DNA from: Paracoccaceae bacterium
GTDB lineage: Bacteria; Pseudomonadota; Alphaproteobacteria; Rhodobacterales; Rhodobacteraceae
NCBI GenBank assembly: GCA_022448925.1
Contig: JAKVCP010000019.1
Coordinates: 1-49,113, forward strand
Direction of reading: 5' to 3'
Length of the DNA: 49,113 bases
Part shown: one piece after another, positions 43,288-49,113 of the stretch
Layout: every line of letters begins with the position of its first letter
Numbering within the stretch: the first letter of the stretch is position 1
The notes under the pieces: model-generated
Told to the model about the DNA's origin: nothing
What the model saw: the letters and a program-made list of their open reading frames with translations, nothing else
Database searches by the model: none
Translations under genes and position numbers: made by a program

Positions 43288-44511
43288 GTGTCGCACCCTC
43301 TGAGCATTGGGTACATAGTGCCCCAGTTTCCGGGACAGACCCACATTTTTTTCTGGCGTGAATTGCAAGCGTTGGAGGCCATGGGTCACAGAGTGTCGAT
43401 TTTCTCGACCCGCCCCCCTCCGCCCGGGTTGATTGCCCATGCCTGGTCGGATGATGCGATCGCCCGCACGGTGTATTTGGGACAGATCCGAACGCTGGCC
43501 GCGTTTCGGGCGCTTGCCGGCCTGCTGTCGAAGGGCCTGCTGGGCGACATGCTGCGCGAGGGTCACGGTTTTTCCAAGGATGTGCTGATCACGCTTTCGG
43601 CGGCATGGATTTTGAAAAGGCACTGCGACCAAAACAGGTTGACACATGTTCATGTGCATTCCTGTGGCCGCGCGGCTTTGGTGGCTGCCTTGTGCAAGAT
43701 GCTGGGGGGGCCGGACTATTCAATCACACTTCATGGCCCGCTGTCTGATTACGGACCCGGCCAGAGGATCAAGTGGAACCATGCGCGGTTTGCAACAATC
43801 ATTACGCAAAAACTTGTGGATGAGGCCCAGACCACGCTTGCAGGGCATTTGCCTGACCGTATCGTGATCCGACCCATGGGCGTGGACACCGATGTCCTGA
43901 AACGGACAAGCCCCTACCGCCCGGTTGAGCGAGGTGAGCCAATGCGGCTGTTTAGCTGCGGGCGTTTGAACGTGGTGAAAGGCCATCAGGACGTGATGCG
44001 CGCGGTCCGACAATTGCTGGACGCCGGCGTTGACGTGCGACTGGACATTGCCGGCGAAGATGACGAGGGAGGCAAGGGTTACCGGCTCGAACTTGAAACG
44101 CTGCTGAAGGATCTGCACTTGCAGGACCATGTCCGGCTTTTGGGCGCGATCGATGCCGGCACCGTGCAGGAACATCTTCTGACCGCACATGCTTTCGTTC
44201 TGGCCAGTTGGCATGAGCCCCTGGGCGTTGCCTACATGGAAGCGATGAGCTGCGGTATCCCGACGATCGGCACCGATGCGGGCGGCGTGCGCGAATTGAT
44301 CAGCGATGGGGTGACCGGTTTGCTGGTCGCGCCGAACAACCCTGGTTTCCTCGCCGACACGATCCGCAGGCTTGCCAATGACCCGGAGCTGGCGATGCGT
44401 TTGGGCAAGGCTGGCCGGGCCCATGTGGTTGCAAACTTTCGTTCACAACTTGGGGCTGAGACCCTGGTCAAAGAGATCACGCGGCTTGCCCGCCCCCAGT
44501 CAACGGGCTGA
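43288..44511 (+). CDS. GT4-family glycosyltransferase (WcaL-like)
   Basis: 407 residues from GTG 43288. The N-terminus SIGYIVPQFPGQTHIFFWRE and THVHVHSCGRAALVA resemble the other WcaL-like enzyme at 19.4 kb. The donor domain has RLFSCGRLNVVKGHQDVMRA, LDIAGEDDEGGKGY, and ASWHEPLGVAYMEAMSCGIP (E-x7-E), followed by the GVRELISDGVTG loop. Cytoplasmic GT-B enzyme of the EPS pathway. It is divergent from the GT2-flippase pair, and its last 12 nt overlap the 3' end of the large secreted enzyme on the other strand. Confidence 0.9.
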   Translation: MSHPLSIGYIVPQFPGQTHIFFWRELQALEAMGHRVSIFSTRPPPPGLIAHAWSDDAIARTVYLGQIRTLAAFRALAGLLSKGLLGDMLREGHGFSKDVLITLSAAWILKRHCDQNRLTHVHVHSCGRAALVAALCKMLGGPDYSITLHGPLSDYGPGQRIKWNHARFATIITQKLVDEAQTTLAGHLPDRIVIRPMGVDTDVLKRTSPYRPVERGEPMRLFSCGRLNVVKGHQDVMRAVRQLLDAGVDVRLDIAGEDDEGGKGYRLELETLLKDLHLQDHVRLLGAIDAGTVQEHLLTAHAFVLASWHEPLGVAYMEAMSCGIPTIGTDAGGVRELISDGVTGLLVAPNNPGFLADTIRRLANDPELAMRLGKAGRAHVVANFRSQLGAETLVKEITRLARPQSTG

Positions 44512-47466
44512 CACCAAGGTGGCCAATGGCACCTGCTGGTCATCGGCCTGTGAAAAGACGACAGTCTCGACCTGATACAGGTGCAAAGTGACAGGACCCC
44601 GTTGTGCCAAGACGCGGTCGCCGTCTGTCCGGAAGACATAGTCTGTTTGGCGCCCGATCAGCACGGCAACATCGCTGCCGGGACCGCCGTGCAGATGATC
44701 CGCCCCTCCGCCTGTGTCCAGCACATCGTCTCCGGGTCCGGCCAGAAGCGTGTCTTCCTCGGGTGTTCCGATAAGCGTGTCATCCTTCTGGGTGCCAATC
44801 AAGAGCAAGCCGTTGTCAAAACCCGTTGGGTCCCGTAAGGTCCATGCCCCTGCTGGCCCTCGATTGTGGGCGACCAGAGTGTCAAATCGGGGATTTGTAT
44901 CGTCCAGATGGCGCAGCGCCCCCCAGCTGCCGAACTGAGAGGGGGCAGCGACGTCCACAAAGGCATTGAACAGAGTGCCTCCGGCATCTGTCCATCCATC
45001 AAGAAGCTGTTGATAAAGCTCCGCAATTTCAGGTGTATAGTTGAAAGCGGTGTAGAATTGGGTCAGACGCTCATCGTTCAGCTGGTCAGCCTGCCCCGTC
45101 ACATGGGTGCCGCCTTCGTACATCACCAGGCGCAATCCATAGGTGTCGGCAACCGCCGCGTGGTAAGGAAAGACCACCTCTGTCAGCTCGCTCACTGAGC
45201 CTTCGGACAACACGTCGGCCACCAGGCCAAACGCAGCGCGATATCGGTTCTCCAATACGTATTCACGCAACGCCACGCGGCGCAGGCCTTGGGCCGTTCC
45301 CTCGGCCTGTGACAGCGCCTCGGCCTGATCGAGCCAGTCCTGCAGCATACGGGACGCGTCGTCGTCGCCAAGTTCAAAACCGAAATATCCTGTCACCGCA
45401 TAAGCATCGAACGAGGCCAGCGGGGGCTGCCGCCGCCCTTCACCGGCAAGCGGGGCAAGCAGGATGGACTCTTCAAGGCCTTGCCAGCCGGTATGCGTGG
45501 CGACCACTCTGACCAATCGATCCTTGGCTTGATCACCAAAGACCTCAGAAACGATGTCCATGACTTGCGCGGCCCGCAGACCATAAAACTGCATCCAGCC
45601 GGTGTCACTGTCGCCCCAGCGAGCTCTCGCCTGCGCCGCCGCCCACTGCGCCTGCGGGAACGTAAAGTTCCAGACCTCGTTCGAGTATTCGATATAGGCC
45701 TTCAACCGCGGGTCCAGACCATCGCGCAAGACGCGCGCGAAGTTGGCCACATAATCGTCGTCAGCCATATGCGGAATGTTGAACCAGGGATCTGCACCGA
45801 TCTGGTTGGCCAATGCAATCATCACCTCGGCCGGAACCCCCCATGCCGTATAGGTGTAGTCGGTGATCCTGGGTCGGTCCTGCCAGCGCATGATCGGGGA
45901 CCCGTTGGTGAACATCCAGTCCATGAAGCGCACAGAGCGCAGGTCCTCGATGCGGGCAATCCAGTCCGGATTGAAGACAACGCCGGCTGCGTCCAGCCTG
46001 CGGTGATCTTCGCGGATGATGCGAATGTTGCGGATGGGATCTGCCGCGTCGATCGCGCGCAAAGCGATCGAGACAAGGCCCGCGCCGGGTTCGTAGGAAA
46101 ACCGGATCGCGCCGTCAGAGTACTGAACGCGTTTGGCGCGCCCACCCACCCGCAGATCACCGCGACCGTCATAGGTCAGCACGTAGCGCCCGCGCAGATG
46201 TTGGGTCTCTTTTGGCTGGTCTGTAAGAACGAAGGTCTCAAGATGAGTGACGCCGTCCGGCATGCGCAATGGCCAGCCATTTTCATCCAGAACACCCAAG
46301 GCACGCAGCTGATTCGCATCCATGCCACCCCATTGGCCCGGCAGATGCCCAATCCATTCTCGCGCGGTTTTCATGATGTCGACAAAGGGGTGCTGTGTCG
46401 ACCAGTCCGCAAGCCCGTTCAGCCCCATGCCAAGCGCGGGTAAATCATCGGAGCGGAGCGTTGTCAGCGCCGCCGGTTCGACTGCCTGGGGGGCAGCGGG
46501 CAAACCCGGCTGCAAGGCCCGGTCAAGGGCGCTCTGCTTTTGCGGTGCTGCAGCCAACTCGGGTGCGATCCGCGCCCAGATCCGTTGGGCTGTTGCTGTG
46601 TAGGTGTCACGGACCACCGGATGAATGACCTCGGGCAGGTCGATCACCGGAGGCTCTGCCTCAAAAACCACAGCATAGGTTATCATCGCTGCCAAAAGAT
46701 ACAGCGTGGGGGTCCCATGCGGTGCGTCGTCGGTATAAAGCGCCGTTGCGTCAAGTGTATTGAGAGGTGCATCTGACAGCATCTCAGAGATCGTCGTGGC
46801 GACGGGAATCAGCTGCACATCCAGCTTGGGGCGTTCTTTGCGCAGCTGCTCCAGATAGCTTTGATACCACGCGTGATAATCCCCCCGGTTGAAGGCATGA
46901 TACCGACTCATCGCCTTTTCAGAGGGGGGAAAGCGTCCCGTCACACCAGCCATTTCTGCCCAACCTTCATAGATGAAATGCCGCGCTGCCGGGGACTCTC
47001 GGTTTGTCCAGTCAAGGATCTTGAGCGTTTCGCTGAGCGGAGAGGCCTTTCCATCGCCGCCGTCAAATGGTTCATCTGGTGACTGGTACTGGATAAAATT
47101 GGCCGGGTTGAGCAAGATAGAGGTGAAACCGGCCTGACCAAACGCTTTGGCATCGGGGTTCCAGGCACCGCGCACACCGGGAAACGACCAATTGGCAATC
47201 GGTGGCAGAGTGCGGGTGAAATCGCGCAAAAAACCCCATTGCCCGTCGACCGCAAAGATCCGCCCATCGGCCTTGGCCATTCGATCCAACCAGATAGGCA
47301 CATTGGTCAGGGAACTGTCGCTGAGGTGGTGTATCAGACTGTTGCCAAAGATATAGGCACGTATCGGCTTGGCGTCCTGCGCACCGGCGGTGACAGGCAA
47401 GACACAGAAATTGAGCAGCAGCAAAAGCACAGGCAAAAGCCTGGCGGCCGCAATCATCGCAAACAC
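44500..47466 (-). CDS. large secreted enzyme: SGNH-like domain, glycoside-hydrolase-like barrel, RTX-like C-terminus
   Basis: 988 residues from GTG 47466 (GAGGG ~7 nt upstream; ATG 47457 is the alternative). A signal peptide (ARLLPVLLLLLNFCVLPVTA) precedes an SGNH-like domain (YIFGNSLIHHLSDSS; IYEGWAEM; a D-x2-H in the TDDAPHGTPTLYLL segment). A central TIM-barrel-like region has AYIEYSNEVWNFTFPQAQWA (probable acid/base Glu) and LRLVMYEGGTHVTG (probable nucleophile Glu), as in clan-A glycoside hydrolases. The last ~90 residues contain IGTPEEDTLLAGPGDD and LHGGPGSD, Ca2+-binding RTX-like repeats. Probably trims, deacylates or releases the EPS. No transporter for type I secretion is nearby. Tail-to-tail overlap with the GT4 gene. 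Confidence 0.75.
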   Translation of the reverse strand: MFAMIAAARLLPVLLLLLNFCVLPVTAGAQDAKPIRAYIFGNSLIHHLSDSSLTNVPIWLDRMAKADGRIFAVDGQWGFLRDFTRTLPPIANWSFPGVRGAWNPDAKAFGQAGFTSILLNPANFIQYQSPDEPFDGGDGKASPLSETLKILDWTNRESPAARHFIYEGWAEMAGVTGRFPPSEKAMSRYHAFNRGDYHAWYQSYLEQLRKERPKLDVQLIPVATTISEMLSDAPLNTLDATALYTDDAPHGTPTLYLLAAMITYAVVFEAEPPVIDLPEVIHPVVRDTYTATAQRIWARIAPELAAAPQKQSALDRALQPGLPAAPQAVEPAALTTLRSDDLPALGMGLNGLADWSTQHPFVDIMKTAREWIGHLPGQWGGMDANQLRALGVLDENGWPLRMPDGVTHLETFVLTDQPKETQHLRGRYVLTYDGRGDLRVGGRAKRVQYSDGAIRFSYEPGAGLVSIALRAIDAADPIRNIRIIREDHRRLDAAGVVFNPDWIARIEDLRSVRFMDWMFTNGSPIMRWQDRPRITDYTYTAWGVPAEVMIALANQIGADPWFNIPHMADDDYVANFARVLRDGLDPRLKAYIEYSNEVWNFTFPQAQWAAAQARARWGDSDTGWMQFYGLRAAQVMDIVSEVFGDQAKDRLVRVVATHTGWQGLEESILLAPLAGEGRRQPPLASFDAYAVTGYFGFELGDDDASRMLQDWLDQAEALSQAEGTAQGLRRVALREYVLENRYRAAFGLVADVLSEGSVSELTEVVFPYHAAVADTYGLRLVMYEGGTHVTGQADQLNDERLTQFYTAFNYTPEIAELYQQLLDGWTDAGGTLFNAFVDVAAPSQFGSWGALRHLDDTNPRFDTLVAHNRGPAGAWTLRDPTGFDNGLLLIGTQKDDTLIGTPEEDTLLAGPGDDVLDTGGGADHLHGGPGSDVAVLIGRQTDYVFRTDGDRVLAQRGPVTLHLYQVETVVFSQADDQQVPLATLVSAR

Positions 47467-47815
47467 GGTGTGGCCCTCACCATTGGAGGATCCAAACGGA
47501 ATGATCCGGACAGAACGGTAGGAACGGGCACCGGTCGCCCGAGGCTGTTTGATCGCCGCGCGCTCTAGTCTGGCGTGCGGTGCATGCCCACATGCGCCTC
47601 TGCGATTCGGGTGATCCATGTGCCTCATCCCAGCGCGCCTTGATGAGACGGCGTGCCGGGCCTCGGCGTGGCAGCCATTGATCATGAAGTTCGACATCTG
47701 TCCCGATCCCTTTCCGCTTGGCTGTTGGGCAACTATGTCTTAGCCGGCCGGTCCTGCAAAGAGCTGTGCGGCCGCTTTGGTCAAAACAGCAAAGACCGGC
47801 CCTGTCGGCGACCGA

Positions 47816-47844
47816 TTGACATGATGGACGCCACCCTCTTGCGT
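47816..47844 (+). promoter_or_regulatory. candidate promoter for the rimP leader
   Basis: A consensus -35 TTGACA at 47816-47821 is followed after 17 nt by TTGCGT, a weak -10. Transcription would begin near 47852 and give a leader of about 90 nt to the terminator at 47921. Only the -35 is convincing. Confidence 0.3.
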
Positions 47845-47920
47845 AACCGATCAAGCGCGCGTATACACGCCCCCACAGCGGTGCTGATGGAACGCTCCAA
47901 AAGCTCCACCGGGAAAGTTC

Positions 47921-47944
47921 AACGGGCCGCGCGCCCGTTTTTTT
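47921..47944 (+). terminator. strong intrinsic terminator just upstream of rimP
   Basis: Perfect 7-bp arms AACGGGC and GCCCGTT enclose a 5-nt CGCGC loop, followed by an uninterrupted run of seven T (47938-47944). It ends 20 nt before the rimP ATG and faces the same way, so it would stop any transcript entering from the left. That makes it either an attenuator of the rimP-nusA operon or the end of a short RNA. The downstream gene must be read by read-through or by a promoter between the two. Confidence 0.85.
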
Positions 47945-47964
47945 GTGTTTGGACCACTGAGATC

Positions 47965-48543
47965 ATGTCTGACTTGATTGCCAAAGCTGCCATGGATCGA
48001 CGCCTGGCCGAGATCGTGACCCCCGTCATCGAAGACATGGGGTTCGAACTGGTGCGCATTCGTCTCATGGGCGGCAATACGCCAACGCTGCAGATCATGG
48101 CCGAACGGCCTGGTGGTGGCATAGAAGTGGATGACTGCGCTGAAATTTCGAACGCCGTCAGTGCCACTCTGGATGTGGAGGATCCAATCCTGGATGCCTA
48201 CACGCTGGAAGTGTCCAGCCCCGGAATCGACCGACCTTTGACGCGGCTCAAGGATTTTGACGCCTACGAGGGCTATGAGGCAAAGATTGAGACCGCCGAG
48301 CTGATCGACGGCCGCCGCCGTTTCAAAGGCACGTTGGCCGGCATCGAAGGCGAGGACGTGCTGATCAATATCGAACAGGGCGGTGACGTGGTCACCATCG
48401 GGTTGAACTTTGACTGGCTCAGCGAGGCGAAGCTGGTGCTGACCGATGACCTGATCAAGGAAATGCTGAAGGCCCGCAAAGCGGCGCCCGTTGACGAAAC
48501 CAAATTTGACGCGATCGAAACCGACGCGGTCGAGGAGGAGTAA
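47965..48543 (+). CDS. rimP: ribosome maturation factor RimP
   Basis: 192 residues from ATG 47965; the frame stays open upstream across a terminator, which rules out the longer form. Residues ~1-90 form the N-terminal domain ([35 protein letters not shown]) with the family signature [20 protein letters not shown]; the C-terminal SH3-like domain follows ([18 protein letters not shown]). The Glu-rich, Asp-rich tail is longer than in E. coli, as is usual in alphaproteobacteria. RimP assists 30S subunit maturation in the cytoplasm. nusA follows by 5 nt, the conserved rimP-nusA order, marking the return to core genome after the EPS locus. Confidence 0.96.
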   Translation: MSDLIAKAAMDRRLAEIVTPVIEDMGFELVRIRLMGGNTPTLQIMAERPGGGIEVDDCAEISNAVSATLDVEDPILDAYTLEVSSPGIDRPLTRLKDFDAYEGYEAKIETAELIDGRRRFKGTLAGIEGEDVLINIEQGGDVVTIGLNFDWLSEAKLVLTDDLIKEMLKARKAAPVDETKFDAIETDAVEEE

Positions 48544-48548
48544 GACAC

Positions 48549-49113
48549 ATGGCAATCACCTCTGCCAACCAGCTGGAGCTTCTGCAAACCGCCGAGGCCG
48601 TGGCGCGCGAAAAAATGATCGACCCCGGTCTGGTGGTCGAAGCGATGGAAGAAAGCCTCGCCCGGGCGGCCAAGTCGCGCTACGGCAGTGAAATGGACAT
48701 TCGCGTCAGCATCGATCGGAAAACCGGCCGTGCGACCTTTACCCGCGTCCGCACCGTGGTCGAGGATGAAGAGCTAGAGAACTATCAGGCCGAAATGACG
48801 GTCGAGACCGCCAAGCAGTACATGGAAAACCCTGCGGTTGGCGACACCTTCGTCGAAGAAGTTCCGCCGGTCGAAATGGGGCGGATCGCGGCGCAGTCGG
48901 CCAAACAGGTGATTCTGCAAAAGGTGCGCGAGGCCGAGCGTGATCGTCAGTTCGAAGAATTCAAGGATCGCGCCGGCACCATCATCAACGGCCTGGTAAA
49001 GCGTGAAGAATACGGCAACGTCATCGTTGACGTGGGCCGGGGCGAGGCTGTCCTGCGTCGCAACGAAAAAATTGGTCGCGCAAGCTATCGCCCGAACGAC
49101 CGCATCCGCGTCT
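48549..49113 (+). CDS. nusA: transcription termination/antitermination factor NusA (3' end off the window)
   Basis: 188 codons are visible before the right edge. The N-terminal RNA-polymerase-binding domain (QLELLQTAEAVAREKMIDP, VVEAMEESLARAAKSRYG, VGDTFVEEVPPVEMGRIAAQ, AKQVILQKVREAERDRQFEE) leads into the S1 domain (INGLVKREEYGNVIVDVG). ATG 48549 is preceded by GAGGAGG inside the end of rimP. NusA binds RNA polymerase and modulates pausing and termination; it is also a plausible feedback regulator of its own operon through the terminator upstream of rimP, which is inference. Confidence 0.97.
   Translation, partial: MAITSANQLELLQTAEAVAREKMIDPGLVVEAMEESLARAAKSRYGSEMDIRVSIDRKTGRATFTRVRTVVEDEELENYQAEMTVETAKQYMENPAVGDTFVEEVPPVEMGRIAAQSAKQVILQKVREAERDRQFEEFKDRAGTIINGLVKREEYGNVIVDVGRGEAVLRRNEKIGRASYRPNDRIRV

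Larger units (their letters stand above)
47467..47964. other. 498-nt divergent region between the secreted enzyme and rimP
   Basis: No gene recognised; open frames on both strands here are extensions of the neighbours without family character. It contains an 8-bp inverted repeat, GGCCGGTC (47746-47753) and GACCGGCC (47794-47801), with the palindrome GCGGCCGC between them, a possible -35 TTGACA at 47816-47821, and a strong intrinsic terminator at 47921-47944. No tRNA was found here, unlike the metY arrangement upstream of rimP in E. coli. Confidence 0.55.

Noticed and set aside
47467-47697. N-terminal extension of the secreted SGNH/glycosidase-like protein
   Set aside because: It would bury the signal peptide behind ~77 residues; GTG 47466 has a good ribosome-binding site and leads directly into the signal.

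Overview
The window looks like a chromosomal segment of a roseobacter-type alphaproteobacterium (Rhodobacteraceae). The basis is moderately high GC, NuoE-NuoF-fused formate dehydrogenase diaphorase, tungstate-type uptake genes, a rimP-nusA operon with alphaproteobacterial character, and an exopolysaccharide (EPS) locus typical of marine Rhodobacteraceae. No genome-level comparison could be made here, so this is inference.

Region 1 (1-6.9 kb) is a tungsten/formate block. It holds the start of a formate-dehydrogenase-type NAD-reducing subunit (runs off the left edge), a LysR regulator upstream of it, a membrane sensor histidine kinase, and a divergent, translationally coupled tupBCA tungstate ABC transporter. 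Tungstate uptake next to a probable W/Mo-formate dehydrogenase makes functional sense.

Region 2 (6.9-8.3 kb) has no intact gene. It contains a decayed, internally deleted IS3-family transposase and otherwise unrecognised sequence.

Region 3 (8.3-27 kb) is a Wzx/Wzy-type EPS locus. It has a polymerase-like membrane protein, several GT4/GT2/GT26 glycosyltransferases, two O-acylation proteins (hexapeptide acetyltransferase; OafA with C-terminal SGNH), a coupled GMC oxidoreductase-SDR pair, a separate Gfo/Idh/MocA-epimerase gene pair, a Gfo/Idh/MocA-epimerase fusion, a BY-kinase-like ATPase with a long charged N-terminal extension, and a convergent Wzz/GumC chain-length protein.

Region 4 (27-44.5 kb) is the most unusual part. 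A minus-strand gene series reads GT2, Wzx-like flippase, type I PKS (KS-AT-KR-DH-ACP-TE), GT2, NRPS (formyltransferase - condensation remnant - adenylation domain interrupted by a luciferase-like monooxygenase - PCP), Sfp/EntD-type phosphopantetheinyl transferase, and an SGNH-like lipoprotein. Most of the junctions are overlapping or within about 35 nt. A hybrid peptide-polyketide assembly line is therefore interleaved with EPS glycosyltransferases and a flippase. This suggests either a small-molecule substituent of the glycan, or a glycosylated or lipid-linked metabolite that shares the export machinery.

Region 5 (43.3-47.5 kb) holds a further GT4 and, tail to tail with it, a secreted modular enzyme (SGNH-like domain, glycoside-hydrolase-like barrel, RTX-like tail). 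Its N-terminal domain resembles the lipoprotein at the other end of the PKS/NRPS block.

Region 6 (47.5 kb to the end) is core genome: a leader with a strong intrinsic terminator, then rimP and the start of nusA.

No tRNA, rRNA, CRISPR array or intact insertion sequence was seen. An undecaprenyl-phosphate priming glycosyltransferase and a Wza-type outer-membrane exporter, both expected for such an EPS pathway, are not present as intact genes in the window.
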